A stretch of DNA of 64,000 nt from Mycolicibacter heraklionensis (GCF_019645815.1 NZ_CP080997.1:2794880-2858879), one strand, 5' to 3'; shown: positions 9,967 to 19,378, numbered from the stretch's first letter. A program made the numbers and translations. Notes: a model not told the origin generated them from the letters alone.

Positions 9967-11169
9967 GTGAACCTCGACCCCAACCAGGCGCCGCTGCGCG
10001 AAGCCTGCGACACCGGCCTGCTCGCCGGCGTGGTGACACTTGTCTGGCAGCGCGGCTCGGTGCTGCAGGTCAACGAGATCGGCCATCGCGATGTCGGCGC
10101 CGGCCTGCCGATGACCCGCGACACGGTGTTCCGGATCGCCTCCATGACCAAGCCGGTCACCATCGCCGCCGCGATGACCCTGGTCGACGAAGGCCGGCTG
10201 CGGCTCACCGACCCGATCGCGCACTGGCTGCCGGAGTTCGCCGCACCGCGGGTGCTCCTCGACGCAGCCGGATCACTGGAGGCCACCACCGCGGCGCGGC
10301 GGGCGCTCACGGTCGACGATCTGATGACGCACCGCTGTGGCATCGGCTACGGCTTTTCCGTACCCGGTCCGATCGCGCGGGAGTACCAGCGGCTGCCCTT
10401 CGGCCGTGGGCCCGACGCCTGGCTGACCGCGCTGGCGGCGCTTCCCCTGGTGGACCAGCCCGGTGAGCGAGTCACCTACGGCCACGGCACCGACGTGCTG
10501 GGCGTGCTGCTGTCGCGGATCGAGGGCAAGCCGCTGCCACAGGTGCTCGAGGAACGGATCCTTGGCCCCCTGGGGATGACCGACACCGGTTTCTGTGTCA
10601 CTCCGCAGGCACGCGGGCGCAGCGCCACCATGTATCGCGTCGACGGAGACACCCTGCGCGACGATGCGATGGGGCCCGTGCCGATCGCGATGCCCGCGTT
10701 TCCCAACGCCGGGGGCGGCTTGATGTCCACCGCCGACGACTACCTGGCGTTCGCCCGGATGTTGCTGGCCGACGGCATGTTCGACGGCACCCGGGTGCTC
10801 TCAGCCGAGTCGGCCCGAGCAATGCGCACCGATCAGCTCACCGACGACCAGAAGCGGCACCCGTTCCTGGGAGCCCCGTTCTGGATGGGACGCGGGTTCG
10901 GGCTCAACCTGTCGGTGGTGACGGACCCGGCGAAGTCCCAGCCGCTGTTCGGGCCGGGCGGTGCGGGCGCGTTCGGCTGGCCGGGAGCCTACGGGACCTG
11001 GTGGCAGGCCGATCCGGCCGCAGACCTGATCCTGATCTATCTGGTGCAGAACTCCCCGACGCTGTCCACCGACATGGCCGTCGCGGTTGCCGGCAATACC
11101 TCGATCGCCAAACTGCGGGTCGCGCAGCCGAAGTTCGTCCGCCGGACCTACGCGGCCCTGGGCTTGTGA
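9967..11169 (+). CDS. Beta-lactamase-family serine hydrolase / family VIII esterase
   Basis: The 400-residue protein has the class C beta-lactamase/DD-peptidase fold signature: SMTK (near residue 59) gives the Ser-x-x-Lys catalytic pair, and YGHG (about 165) fits the second motif with Tyr. Such proteins are often esterases or peptidases rather than true beta-lactamases. No signal peptide is evident, so a cytoplasmic location is likely. The start is GTG at 9967. It stands alone between the pyr operon and the accessory block, and a long hairpin follows it. The substrate is unknown. Confidence 0.85.
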   Translation: MNLDPNQAPLREACDTGLLAGVVTLVWQRGSVLQVNEIGHRDVGAGLPMTRDTVFRIASMTKPVTIAAAMTLVDEGRLRLTDPIAHWLPEFAAPRVLLDAAGSLEATTAARRALTVDDLMTHRCGIGYGFSVPGPIAREYQRLPFGRGPDAWLTALAALPLVDQPGERVTYGHGTDVLGVLLSRIEGKPLPQVLEERILGPLGMTDTGFCVTPQARGRSATMYRVDGDTLRDDAMGPVPIAMPAFPNAGGGLMSTADDYLAFARMLLADGMFDGTRVLSAESARAMRTDQLTDDQKRHPFLGAPFWMGRGFGLNLSVVTDPAKSQPLFGPGGAGAFGWPGAYGTWWQADPAADLILIYLVQNSPTLSTDMAVAVAGNTSIAKLRVAQPKFVRRTYAALGL

Positions 11170-11210
11170 GTCTGGGCCGACGGCAAACCCGTTGAGCCTC
11201 AGGCGTGCAT

Positions 11211-11266
11211 CGAGTGTGCGGTTTGGTAGGCCAGAACGCGATTTCGCCGACCAAACCGCACACTCG
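11211..11266. terminator. Long inverted repeat / terminator (repeat family copy D)
   Basis: A perfect 17-bp stem pairs 11211-11227 (CGAGTGTGCGGTTTGGT) with 11250-11266 around a 22-base loop. It lies between convergent genes and could terminate both transcripts. Its outer ends (CGAGTGTGCG, CGCACACTCGG) match the dispersed repeat family, but its core differs. Confidence 0.65.
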
Positions 11267-11279
11267 GCACGTTTCTGCG

Positions 11280-11927
11280 CTAGCGGCTCTCCCCCGCGAG
11301 GCTCTTCCCGGCCAGGCGCGCCCTCTCAAGGGCGGCCTCGCGCATCTGTTCGCGCTCCTCGGCGGTCCAGCGCGTGGTCGGCTCGAACACCAGGGTCTGC
11401 ACCGTGTAGCCCAACATGGTGAATACGTACTCCAGGTAGGGCCGCTGGAAGTCCTGCAGGTCGTGACGGGTGCCGTCGTAGGCGCTGGAACGGGTCAAGA
11501 TGAGCTGCACCGGTTTGCCGTCGCCCAACGTGCCCACGTGTTCCCCGCGTTCGTTGACCGTGAAGCTGGCCATCGGTTGCACGATGACGTCGATCCAGGC
11601 CTTCAACGCATGCGGCACATGCCAATTCCACATCGGCGACGACACCACCAGCCGGTCGAATGAGCGCACCCGCTCAATCTCGGCCAGCACTTTCGACCAG
11701 ATCTGCTTCTGCTCCGGTGTCCGGCGTTCGCCGTAGAGCGGCGCGAACTTGGCGAAGGCGGCATCCCGCCCGAAGATCACCATCTCATCGGTCCACACCG
11801 AGAACCGTTCGACGTCGCCGACCGCGGCCACGGGCGCGGCCTGCAGGAACGCCTCGGCCAGCGCCGACGACAGCGAATGTTCTCCCTTCGGGCTCGCCTG
11901 GACCCACAGGGTTTTCATGGCGGCCAT
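11280..11927 (-). CDS. NAD(P)H:quinone/FMN oxidoreductase, azoreductase-like flavodoxin fold
   Basis: The 215-residue protein has a flavodoxin-like fold with an N-terminal phosphate-binding turn (QASPKGEHS) and the azoreductase/NQO motif SSPMWNWHVPHALKAWID. This family reduces quinones, azo compounds or free FMN using NAD(P)H. Its ATG overlaps the stop of the upstream monooxygenase gene (TAATG), so the two are co-translated. I infer it may supply reduced flavin to that oxygenase; usual partners belong to a different flavin reductase family, so this is tentative. A second ATG at 11918 is a possible start. Confidence 0.8.
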   Translation of the reverse strand: MAAMKTLWVQASPKGEHSLSSALAEAFLQAAPVAAVGDVERFSVWTDEMVIFGRDAAFAKFAPLYGERRTPEQKQIWSKVLAEIERVRSFDRLVVSSPMWNWHVPHALKAWIDVIVQPMASFTVNERGEHVGTLGDGKPVQLILTRSSAYDGTRHDLQDFQRPYLEYVFTMLGYTVQTLVFEPTTRWTAEEREQMREAALERARLAGKSLAGESR

Positions 11928-13087
11928 TAGATCATCGAGATCGGCGAGATCTTGACGCCGACTTCCAGTGCCCCGGACAGTTCGCGTGCGGTGTCGTAGT
12001 CGTAAACGACATGCCCGCAGATGATGTCGACGTCACGCTTGGCGCGCTGCATCGGGTTGGTCAGGAAGTGCACGCTGGCGCCGGAGGCTTCGAGCAGATC
12101 GGCGATCACGGCGCGGGATTCGTGCACGATGTGAGCGGCCGCCGCCCGGGCGTCGGCACGCATGGAGCGGCTGATCCGTTCACGTGCGTCCACCGCATCC
12201 TGGATCCCGCTGACGGTGTTGTCGAACAACCCGTGCAGGGCACGCAGCCTGACCCGCGCATCACCGAGCCGGATCTGCGCGGCAGGCTGATTCTTCTGCG
12301 CGGCACCGGAATACGCCATAACCCGCTCCCCCAGGCGCTTCGCGAACAGATCGGCCACCCGTTCGGCCGCGCCGAGGGCGGGCATCGCGGCGACCAGCGC
12401 CAGCGCCGGAACCATCGGCCACCGATAGGCCGAGGAGTCGTGCAGCGCGGCGCCCGGCGCCGTTCCCGAGTAGATGTCGACCACCGTGACCAGGCGGTGC
12501 TGCGGCACCCAGGCATCGCTGATCACCACGTCGTTGGATCCGGTCGCCCGCATCCCGGCGGTGTGCCAGACATCCTCGACGACGATGTCGCTTGCCGGCA
12601 GTAGAGCCAGCGCCGGGTAGGGAGCGTCGTCGGGCCCGCAGATCGCTCCGACCATGATCCAGTCGGCATCCATCACCCCGGTGGCCCAGGACCACCGCCC
12701 GGAAAGCCGGATCCCGTCGCCGTCGGGCACACCGCGGCCGGTGGGGGCCAGCGGCGCCGGGCACAGCACCGGCCCGTCGGCGAACACCTCGTCCTGGGCC
12801 TGCTCGCCGAAGAGCGCCAGCATCCAGTTGTGCAGCGTGTAGAACGCCAGCGTCCAGGCGCTCGATGCGCAGCCGTGCGCCATCCGGCGAACCGGGTCGA
12901 AGATCTGCGGGAAGTCGGCCTGTTGGCCGCCGTAGCGCGCGGGCAGCAGCAGGCCGGCCAGCCCGGACTTGCGATAGTCGCTGATGGTGTCGGCCGGAAG
13001 CCGGCGCAGTTCTTCGGCTTCCGCGGCACGTTCGGCCAGGCCGGCGATGAATTCCTCCGTCACACGCGAGTCCGCAGCGGTCGTCAT
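11927..13087 (-). CDS. HsaA/DszC-type flavin-dependent monooxygenase (acyl-CoA dehydrogenase fold)
   Basis: The 386-residue protein has an acyl-CoA dehydrogenase fold: N-terminal helical domain, central beta domain (SGRWSWATGVMDADW, AGMRATGSNDVV) and C-terminal helical domain. The sequence resembles two-component flavin monooxygenases such as HsaA (steroid) and DszC (dibenzothiophene), with the LRRLP and SSAWT-type segments, rather than true acyl-CoA dehydrogenases. Such enzymes take reduced FMN/FAD from a separate reductase. It follows a TetR gene by 33 bp containing a palindrome and overlaps the flavin oxidoreductase gene. The substrate is unknown; an organosulfur or aromatic compound is plausible from its neighbours. 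Confidence 0.8.
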   Translation of the reverse strand: MTTAADSRVTEEFIAGLAERAAEAEELRRLPADTISDYRKSGLAGLLLPARYGGQQADFPQIFDPVRRMAHGCASSAWTLAFYTLHNWMLALFGEQAQDEVFADGPVLCPAPLAPTGRGVPDGDGIRLSGRWSWATGVMDADWIMVGAICGPDDAPYPALALLPASDIVVEDVWHTAGMRATGSNDVVISDAWVPQHRLVTVVDIYSGTAPGAALHDSSAYRWPMVPALALVAAMPALGAAERVADLFAKRLGERVMAYSGAAQKNQPAAQIRLGDARVRLRALHGLFDNTVSGIQDAVDARERISRSMRADARAAAAHIVHESRAVIADLLEASGASVHFLTNPMQRAKRDVDIICGHVVYDYDTARELSGALEVGVKISPISMI

Positions 13088-13099
13088 GTCCGGACCGTA

Positions 13100-13117
13100 C
13101 CATACCTTTTGGTATGG
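13100..13117. promoter_or_regulatory. Palindrome, probable TetR operator
   Basis: CCATACC-TTTT-GGTATGG is a perfect 7-bp inverted repeat in the 33-bp gap between tetR and the monooxygenase gene, 13 bases before its ATG. Its size and position fit the operator of the adjacent TetR protein. A weak terminator is the alternative. Confidence 0.55.
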
Positions 13118-13120
13118 AAG

Positions 13121-13699
13121 TCAGTGCCGAAGCATCACGTCCAGGAACTGCTCCCGCCAGCCCACCGCACGCGGGCTCGGCCGCGAACCGGACAGGTGCA
13201 GGATCCCGATCCCGGTGGCGAACGTGGCGTTGGCCCGCATTTCTGCCTCGTCCGCGTCGAAACCGTCGTCGAGAAAGACCTGCCGGACCGCCTTGAGCAC
13301 CCGCAGATCCGAGCTGCGCACCGCCGCGGCAACGTTGTCCTCCGAGCGCGCCCACTCCCGCATCGCCCGTTCGAGCATCCAATGGGCGGGCCCGACCAGC
13401 GAGGTCATCATGCGGGACAACCGCTCCCGGGGTGGTAGCGCGGCCAGCGCATCGAAGTCGTCGCGGTCGGAGTCACGCGCAGCCGCCCAGGTGTCGGTCA
13501 GGGCTTGCCGGTAGGTCTTCATATCGGCGAAGTGCCAGTAGAAGCTGCCTTTGGTGACCCCGAGCCGCTTGCAGAGCCGGTCGATGGTCAGCGCCTTGAC
13601 CCCGTCCTCGGCCAGAATCCGGAAGCCGGCCTGCACCCAGTCCTGCACGGACAGCCGGGGATTGCCACCCGGCCCGCCAACAGCGTCGGACGTGGCCAT
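13121..13699 (-). CDS. TetR-family transcriptional regulator
   Basis: The 192-residue protein has a typical N-terminal TetR helix-turn-helix (about residues 17-63: ALTIDRLCKRLGVTKGSFYW, then HF) and a variable helical ligand domain. It starts only 6 bp after the end of the AprA-HEAT gene and precedes the flavin monooxygenase gene, with a palindromic candidate operator between. It probably controls the monooxygenase-reductase pair. No strong ribosome site precedes it, which fits translational coupling to the gene upstream. Confidence 0.88.
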   Translation of the reverse strand: MATSDAVGGPGGNPRLSVQDWVQAGFRILAEDGVKALTIDRLCKRLGVTKGSFYWHFADMKTYRQALTDTWAAARDSDRDDFDALAALPPRERLSRMMTSLVGPAHWMLERAMREWARSEDNVAAAVRSSDLRVLKAVRQVFLDDGFDADEAEMRANATFATGIGILHLSGSRPSPRAVGWREQFLDVMLRH

Positions 13700-13705
13700 G
13701 GCCAG

Positions 13706-16417
13706 TCAGCGTACTGACCTGGCCGCTTCCTGCAAGGCCCGCCGCGCGTAGGCGCGCACGTCGGCGTCGTTGTCCTTGACCGCGATCCGCAGCGCATCGC
13801 GGGCAGCGACGTCGGATTCGGCCCAGCGGGTCAGCCCCAGCACCGCGGCTTTGCGCACGTCGAGATGCGGGTCCTCGAGCGCGACCGTCAGCAGCGGCAC
13901 CGCCGCCTCGGCGTGCGCGCCGGCCAGGGCGCGGGCCGCCCCGACCCGCACCTGCCACGCCGACTCGCGCAGCGCCGGTGTGACGACGGCCAGGTCCTGC
14001 GGCCCACAGCCGATCTCACCGAGCGCGGCCAGTGCCGCCGCACGCACCAGCGGGTCGGAGTCGCCGATCAGGACCCGCACGGTATCGGCCCCGGCACGCA
14101 ACGTCGCCAACGCGTTGGCCGCTGCGATGCGCACTTCGCGGTTGCCGTCGCCGGCGGCGACCGCCACCGTCGCGGCATCGTCGACCGAGACCAACGCACG
14201 CACCGCCTCGATGCGCACCCGGTGGTCGGGGTCGGCCAGTGCGGCCCGGTAGTCCGCCGGGTCTCCGCTACGGCGGCTGGACAGCAGGTACACCACGCAG
14301 GCCCGCACCACCGGGTCCGGCGAGTTCAGCCGCGGACCGGCCGCCGACGGGTCGGGTATCACCTCGACCAGTTCACGCACCCCGTCGGCGGCGGTCCGGC
14401 GTACCGCGGCGTCAGCGTCGGCGAGCGCGCCGAACAGCGCAGCGGCGTAGCCGTCGGGAGTGTGCTCACTCAACGCGGCGACCGCGGTCCGCCGCACCGG
14501 CGGATCGGAATCGGCGAGGAAGCCCGCCAGATCGGCCAGTGTCGGCTCCTCCAGCGCGACGACCGCCGCGATCCGGGGCGACGGCGGGTGCGCCGCGGCC
14601 GGTGCCGCAACCCGCGACCCCGCGGTCGTGGGGGCCTGGCCACCCAGCAGCGGCGGCTGCGACACCGCATGCACTGACTGGTCGGCCGGCGGCAGTCCGT
14701 CCAGTTCGGGGACGGCCACGAAGTAGGGGGCGACCGGCCGCTTGAGGAATTCCATTGCGCCGTCGGCACGTTTGCGCACGTTGAGGTGATAACCCCACTG
14801 CGCGTCGTCACGGCCGGGCAGGTCGGCGCGGTCGTGGTAGAGGCCCCAGCGTGACTCGGTGCGGGTCAGCGACGAGCGGGCCGCCAACTCCGCGCAGTCC
14901 CGGATGAAGGACACCTCGACCGCGCGCATCAGCTCGTGCGGACTGCGCGCACCCATCTCGGCGATCTCCCCGCGCATCCGCTCGAAGGTCTGCACCGCCA
15001 GCGACAGCTTGGCAGCCGTCTTGGGCGGCGCCACATAGTCGTTGACGAACCGGCGCAGCTTGTATTCCACCTGCGGCTGCGGTGGGCCGTCGGGGTGACG
15101 CAACGGGCGATAGATCAGCTCGTGTGCCTCGGCGAGCTGATCAGCCGGAAGCTCCTGCGGTGCCGTGATTTCGGCCAGCGTAGAGGCCGCGTGCGCACCG
15201 GCCAGATCGCCGAACACGAAGGCCCCGATCATGTAGTTGTGCGGCACGCAGGCCAGATCTCCGGCCGCGTACAGCCCGGGCACCGTGGTGCGGGCATGCT
15301 CGTCGACCCACACTCCCGATGCGGAATGCCCCGAGCACAAACCGATCTCGGAGATGTGCATCTCGATGTCGTGGGTGCGGTAATCATGGCCACGGTTGGC
15401 GTGGAAGGTGCCGCGGGTGGGCCGCTCGGTGGTGTGCAGGATGTTCTCCAGTGCCGACAGCGTCTCGTCCGGCAAGTGCGACACCTTGAGGTAAATCGGC
15501 CCGCGCGCGGAGTCGACCTCGGACTTGACCTCGGCCATCATCTGCCCGGACCAGTAGTCGGAGTCGACGAATCGCTCCCCCAGCGCGTTCACCTGATAGC
15601 CGCCGAACGGATTGGCCACGTAGGCGCAGGCCGGGCCGTTGTAGTCCTTGATCAGCGGGTTGACCTGGAAGCATTCGATGCCGGACAGCTCGGCGCCGGC
15701 GTGATAGGCCATCGAGTAGCCGTCGCCGGCATTGGTCGGGTTCTCATACGTGCCGTAGAGGTACCCCGAGGCGGGCAGCCCGAGTCGCCCGCACGGCCCA
15801 GTGGCCAGGATCACCGCCTTGGCGCCGACGGCCACGAATTCGCCGGTGCGGGTGTGCAATGCCGCGGCCCCCACCGCCCGGCCGTCCCGGGTGAGCACCC
15901 GCACCGGCATCAGCCGGTTTTCGATGCGGATCTTCTCGCGCATCGCGCGTTGCCGCAGCACCCGGTAAAGCGCCTTCTTGACGTCCTTGCCCTCGGGCAT
16001 CGGCAGCACGTAGGACCCGGAGCGGTGCACGCGGCGCACCGCGTACTCGCCGTGCTCGTCCTTTTCGAACTTCACCCCGTAGCGTTCCAGCCGCTGCACC
16101 ATGGCGAAGCCCCGGGTGGCGGTCTGATAAATGGTGCGCTGGTTGACGATTCCGTCGTTGGCACGGGTGATCTCGGCGACGTAGTCCTCGGGTTCGGCCT
16201 TGCCGGGGATCACCGCGTTGTTGACGCCGTCCATGCCCATCGCCAGCGCCCCGGAGTGCCGTACGTGAGCCTTCTCCAGCAGCAGCACCTGCGCGCCGTG
16301 TTCGGCGGCGGTGAGCGCAGCCATGGTGCCGGCGGTGCCCCCGCCGATCACCAGCACATCGCAGTCCAGCCGCAGCGGTGTCGCGACATCCGGCATCTGC
16401 AAGGACGTCTGCGTCAT
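13706..16417 (-). CDS. AprA-like FAD oxidoreductase fused to C-terminal HEAT repeats
   Basis: The 903-residue protein has two parts. Residues 1-570 form a fumarate reductase/adenylylsulfate reductase-type flavoprotein: FAD motif GGGTAG at 25-30, GVNN at 64-67, GLYAAGD at 381-387, PHNY at 392-395. The tail ESRWGLYHDRADLPG (521-535) resembles APS reductase AprA more than fumarate reductase. Residues from about 615 to 903 are roughly nine HEAT-like repeats rich in RxxAxxAL. From memory of A. fulgidus AprA, the Asn, Glu and His positions near FAD and substrate are kept (N66, E142, H393), while the nucleotide-binding Trp and Arg are not, so the substrate may not be APS. The start at 16417 overlaps the ATPase stop (ATGA). 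It likely pairs with the ferredoxin at 19379-19606. Confidence 0.85.
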   Translation of the reverse strand: MTQTSLQMPDVATPLRLDCDVLVIGGGTAGTMAALTAAEHGAQVLLLEKAHVRHSGALAMGMDGVNNAVIPGKAEPEDYVAEITRANDGIVNQRTIYQTATRGFAMVQRLERYGVKFEKDEHGEYAVRRVHRSGSYVLPMPEGKDVKKALYRVLRQRAMREKIRIENRLMPVRVLTRDGRAVGAAALHTRTGEFVAVGAKAVILATGPCGRLGLPASGYLYGTYENPTNAGDGYSMAYHAGAELSGIECFQVNPLIKDYNGPACAYVANPFGGYQVNALGERFVDSDYWSGQMMAEVKSEVDSARGPIYLKVSHLPDETLSALENILHTTERPTRGTFHANRGHDYRTHDIEMHISEIGLCSGHSASGVWVDEHARTTVPGLYAAGDLACVPHNYMIGAFVFGDLAGAHAASTLAEITAPQELPADQLAEAHELIYRPLRHPDGPPQPQVEYKLRRFVNDYVAPPKTAAKLSLAVQTFERMRGEIAEMGARSPHELMRAVEVSFIRDCAELAARSSLTRTESRWGLYHDRADLPGRDDAQWGYHLNVRKRADGAMEFLKRPVAPYFVAVPELDGLPPADQSVHAVSQPPLLGGQAPTTAGSRVAAPAAAHPPSPRIAAVVALEEPTLADLAGFLADSDPPVRRTAVAALSEHTPDGYAAALFGALADADAAVRRTAADGVRELVEVIPDPSAAGPRLNSPDPVVRACVVYLLSSRRSGDPADYRAALADPDHRVRIEAVRALVSVDDAATVAVAAGDGNREVRIAAANALATLRAGADTVRVLIGDSDPLVRAAALAALGEIGCGPQDLAVVTPALRESAWQVRVGAARALAGAHAEAAVPLLTVALEDPHLDVRKAAVLGLTRWAESDVAARDALRIAVKDNDADVRAYARRALQEAARSVR

Positions 16418-17148
16418 GATGAGTGCTCCAATGCGGCGAGAACGGCGGCACGCAGTCCGGGTTCGGCTCGGCCGCTGCGTGGTTCGGGGACCTCGATGAG
16501 CGCCCGCAACGGCTGTCCGGCGCGCCCCAGCACCGCCACCCGGTCGCCGAGCGCCAGTGCCTCGTCGACATCGTGGGTGACGAACACGATCGTGGTCGGG
16601 TGGGATCGCCAGGTGTCGATCAGCAGCGCCTGCATGGCAGCTCGGGTGGCGCTGTCCAGCGCCCCGAAGGGTTCGTCCATCATCACCGCCCGGGGTGCGC
16701 CGGCCAGGCCGCGGGCCAACTGAACCCGTTGCCGCATCCCGCCGGAGAGGCTTTTCGGCAGGTAGTCGCCGAAGCCGGTCAGCCCCAACTCGGCGATCCA
16801 CCGGTCGGCCTCGGTCCGTCGCCCGGTGCGCGGCACGCCGCGCAGCCGCAGCGCGAGCTCGATGTTGGAGCGCACCGAACGCCACGGCAGCAGCGCGTTG
16901 TCCTGGAACACCACGCCACGGTCTCGCGAGGTGGTCCTCACCGCGGCGTCGTCTGCCAGCACCCGCCCCTGCTCGGGGAGCAGCAATCCGGCCAGTGCGC
17001 GCAGCACCGTCGACTTGCCGCAGCCGGAGGGACCGGTCAACACCAGGATCTCGCCGGGGCGCACGGCCAAGCTGAGCTCGTCGATCACCGGAGAGTCGGT
17101 GTAGGACAGCCGGACCCGGTCCAGGGTCAGGCTCATGCCAACCGTCAT
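16414..17148 (-). CDS. ABC transporter ATPase, NitT/TauT (SsuB-like) family
   Basis: The 244-residue protein has Walker [10 protein letters not shown] (39-47), the Q-loop in [11 protein letters not shown], signature LSGGMRQR, Walker [12 protein letters not shown] and the switch His in VTHD. The sequence is of the nitrate/sulfonate/taurine importer class. The ATG at 17148 overlaps the permease stop, and its stop overlaps the AprA-like start. It powers uptake by the permease and binding protein encoded upstream. Confidence 0.93.
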   Translation of the reverse strand: MTVGMSLTLDRVRLSYTDSPVIDELSLAVRPGEILVLTGPSGCGKSTVLRALAGLLLPEQGRVLADDAAVRTTSRDRGVVFQDNALLPWRSVRSNIELALRLRGVPRTGRRTEADRWIAELGLTGFGDYLPKSLSGGMRQRVQLARGLAGAPRAVMMDEPFGALDSATRAAMQALLIDTWRSHPTTIVFVTHDVDEALALGDRVAVLGRAGQPLRALIEVPEPRSGRAEPGLRAAVLAALEHSS

Positions 17149-17996
17149 CGCCGGTTCTCCTCGCTGCGCGGCAGCCAGCGGGTAAGCCGGCGCCCGACCG
17201 TCTCCACCGCAGCCGAGGTGGCGAACCCCAGCACGCCGATGGTGATGATGCCGACGAACACGTCCGGGTAGGCCAGCACGGTGTAGGCCTGCCAGGTGCG
17301 ATATCCGATTCCGAGGCGCCCGGAGATCATCTCCGCGGAGATCACGCAGATCCACGACACCCCCATGCCGACCGACAGGCCGCCGAACACGCCCGGCGCG
17401 ATGCCCGGAATCACCACCTGGCTCAACACATCCCAGCGTCCGCCGCCCAGGGTGCGGACCGAGTCCTCCCACAGCGTGGGCAGGGCACGCACCGCGTGGC
17501 GGGTGCTGACCAAGATCGGGAAGAAGGCGGCCAGGAACGTGATGAACACGATGCCCTGTTCACTGGCCGGGAACAGCAGGATCGCGACCGGAACCAGCGC
17601 GATGGCCGGGATGGGCCGGATCAGTTCGGTGAGCGGGCCAACGACATCTGCGGCCACCCGCGATCTGCCCAGCAGGATGCCGGTGGCGACGCCGACCGTC
17701 GCCGCTAGGCCGAATCCGGTGAGGATCCGGATCAGCGACTGGGCCAGATCGAGCCAGTACGCCTCGGTGGCCAGCCGGCGCACCAGCGTGGTGAAGACCT
17801 CATCGACGGTGGGCAGCGTGTCGAACCGCAGCCACCACCGCACGTCGGCGACGGTCAGCAACTGCCACAGCCCCAGGGCGGCCGCCACCGACGCCAGCCG
17901 CAGCAACCATGACCACCGTGGTTTCCGTGCCCGGCGCGGCGGCACTGCGTCGACCGGAGCAGTCGCGGCCGGGGCACCGGTCAGGACCGCGGTCAC
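17145..17996 (-). CDS. ABC transporter permease, NitT/TauT (SsuC-like) family
   Basis: The 283-residue protein has about six membrane helices and the cytoplasmic EAA-type loop (EDSVRTLGGGRWDVLSQVVI) that docks on the ATPase. The inner-membrane family imports sulfonates, nitrate, taurine or related anions. The GTG at 17996 overlaps the binding-protein stop (GTGA). The frame stays open upstream inside the binding protein gene, but that part matches nothing. Confidence 0.92.
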   Translation of the reverse strand: MTAVLTGAPAATAPVDAVPPRRARKPRWSWLLRLASVAAALGLWQLLTVADVRWWLRFDTLPTVDEVFTTLVRRLATEAYWLDLAQSLIRILTGFGLAATVGVATGILLGRSRVAADVVGPLTELIRPIPAIALVPVAILLFPASEQGIVFITFLAAFFPILVSTRHAVRALPTLWEDSVRTLGGGRWDVLSQVVIPGIAPGVFGGLSVGMGVSWICVISAEMISGRLGIGYRTWQAYTVLAYPDVFVGIITIGVLGFATSAAVETVGRRLTRWLPRSEENRR

Positions 17997-19354
17997 GCCG
18001 CACCCGCCAGGGCCTGCCGGTAGTCCAGCACGATGCCGCCCGGATGCGCGGCGACATAGCGTTGCGCCCCCGCGGTCGTGTCGAAGGGCAGGTAGTGCGC
18101 ACCGTCGCGAACCCACGCGGATTTGTCGGCGAACCAGCGGGTGCCCAGTTCGGCGTCGTGGACATAGGCCGCCCGAAGGTGATCGCCGCGGGCGGTCGCG
18201 GCCCGCACGGCGTCCAGCAGGGTGTCAGCGTCCGGCACGGTCACGGTCGTTTCGGATCCGTCCAGCCACAGCTCGCCGCCGACCGTCGTGGGTTTGTCGA
18301 TCGCGGCGAGCACCTTGTCGTAGTCCAGCTTTCGCGCGGCGAACGCAGCCCGCAGCGGCTGGTCATTGACGAACCCGTCCACGTCGAAGTCGGCCAGCTC
18401 GGCGAAGTCACCGATCGACTTGAGGTAGGGCACGTCGTTCTTCAACGCAGCGACCAGCTGCGGTTTGAGAGTGGCGTCGAACGAGGTGCCGCCCGGCCCG
18501 TTGTAGAGGTAGACGACCTCCTGCGGCAGCCCGCTGCCCTCGGCGACGATCCGGGCCGCCTCCAACGGTTTGCGTTTCAGGAAGTCGGTGGCGTCCAGCT
18601 GGGCTTGCAGGAACGCGTCGAGCACCTCCGGGTGGGCCCGCGCATAGCTGCGGCGCACGACCACCCCGTGCAGGGTCGGGTAGTTGAGTTCGGCGCCGTC
18701 GTAGAGCAGGCGGGCCCGGTCCTGGTACACCAGCAGGCCGGGCCAGGCCACGAATTGTGACAGGCCTTGGACCTGACCGGATTCCAGTGCTGAGGCGCCG
18801 ACCTGCGGCTGCTGGTTGAGCACCTCGACGCCCGTTCCGGTGCGCGCCAGAGCCCGCAACAGGGTGCCGTGGCCGGCCGAACCCACGCTGGCCGACACCT
18901 TGGCGCCGGCCAGATCGGCCAGCGTGGCCGCATCGGAGTCGGGCGCCACCACCACCATGTTCAGCGCACCGGCGGGGTGGTAACCGGTCACCGAAACGAT
19001 CTCGGTGCGGGCCTGTTCGTTGGCCCGGGTCCGGACGCCGTTGACCAGCATGGGGTAGTCGCCCATCGAGCCGATGTCGATCTTCTCGGCGAGCATCTGG
19101 GCGGTGATCGGCGCCCCGGTGTCGTAGTCCTGCCAGTCGACCCGGTACCGGGTTCCGGTCCGGTCGGTGATGTCGGCGAGCCGACGCTCCAGGTAGCCGC
19201 GGGCGCGCAGCAGCGTACCGGCGGTCGCGGTGTTGATGGTCTTGGACTGGTAGCCCACCACCACGTCGACGGAATCACCCGCCGTCGTGGAGTCCAGCGA
19301 GCATCCGGCCGCGGCGAGGACGACGCTGGTCAGCAGGACGAGGGATCTCTTCAT
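17993..19354 (-). CDS. Substrate-binding lipoprotein, NitT/TauT family, with NosL-like tail
   Basis: The 453-residue protein begins with a lipoprotein signal (lipobox LAAAGC, lipidated Cys18). Residues about 30-330 form a periplasmic binding protein of the SsuA/TauA/NrtA class (VVVGYQSKTIN, IGSMGDYPMLV, DLAGAKVSAS). The last 70 residues (about 384-453) do not belong to that fold. They contain AYVHDAEL, WVRDG, LPFDTTAGAQRYVAAHPGG and VLDYRQAL, and resemble NosL, a copper-binding lipoprotein. The ferredoxin gene ends 24 bp upstream. It captures the importer's substrate at the outer face of the membrane. Confidence 0.87.
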   Translation of the reverse strand: MKRSLVLLTSVVLAAAGCSLDSTTAGDSVDVVVGYQSKTINTATAGTLLRARGYLERRLADITDRTGTRYRVDWQDYDTGAPITAQMLAEKIDIGSMGDYPMLVNGVRTRANEQARTEIVSVTGYHPAGALNMVVVAPDSDAATLADLAGAKVSASVGSAGHGTLLRALARTGTGVEVLNQQPQVGASALESGQVQGLSQFVAWPGLLVYQDRARLLYDGAELNYPTLHGVVVRRSYARAHPEVLDAFLQAQLDATDFLKRKPLEAARIVAEGSGLPQEVVYLYNGPGGTSFDATLKPQLVAALKNDVPYLKSIGDFAELADFDVDGFVNDQPLRAAFAARKLDYDKVLAAIDKPTTVGGELWLDGSETTVTVPDADTLLDAVRAATARGDHLRAAYVHDAELGTRWFADKSAWVRDGAHYLPFDTTAGAQRYVAAHPGGIVLDYRQALAGAA

Positions 19355-19378
19355 GAAAAACCTTGATGGTCAACGCAT

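Noticed and set aside
13706..16417. Calling the flavoprotein a fumarate reductase or a true APS reductase
   Set aside because: The C-terminal catalytic part resembles AprA rather than FrdA, but nucleotide-contacting residues appear changed and a HEAT domain is fused, so neither name is safe.
16418..16885. N-terminal extension of the AprA-like frame
   Set aside because: The extension translates the ATPase gene in another frame. The ATGA overlap at 16417 and the homology start of the FAD domain fix the start.
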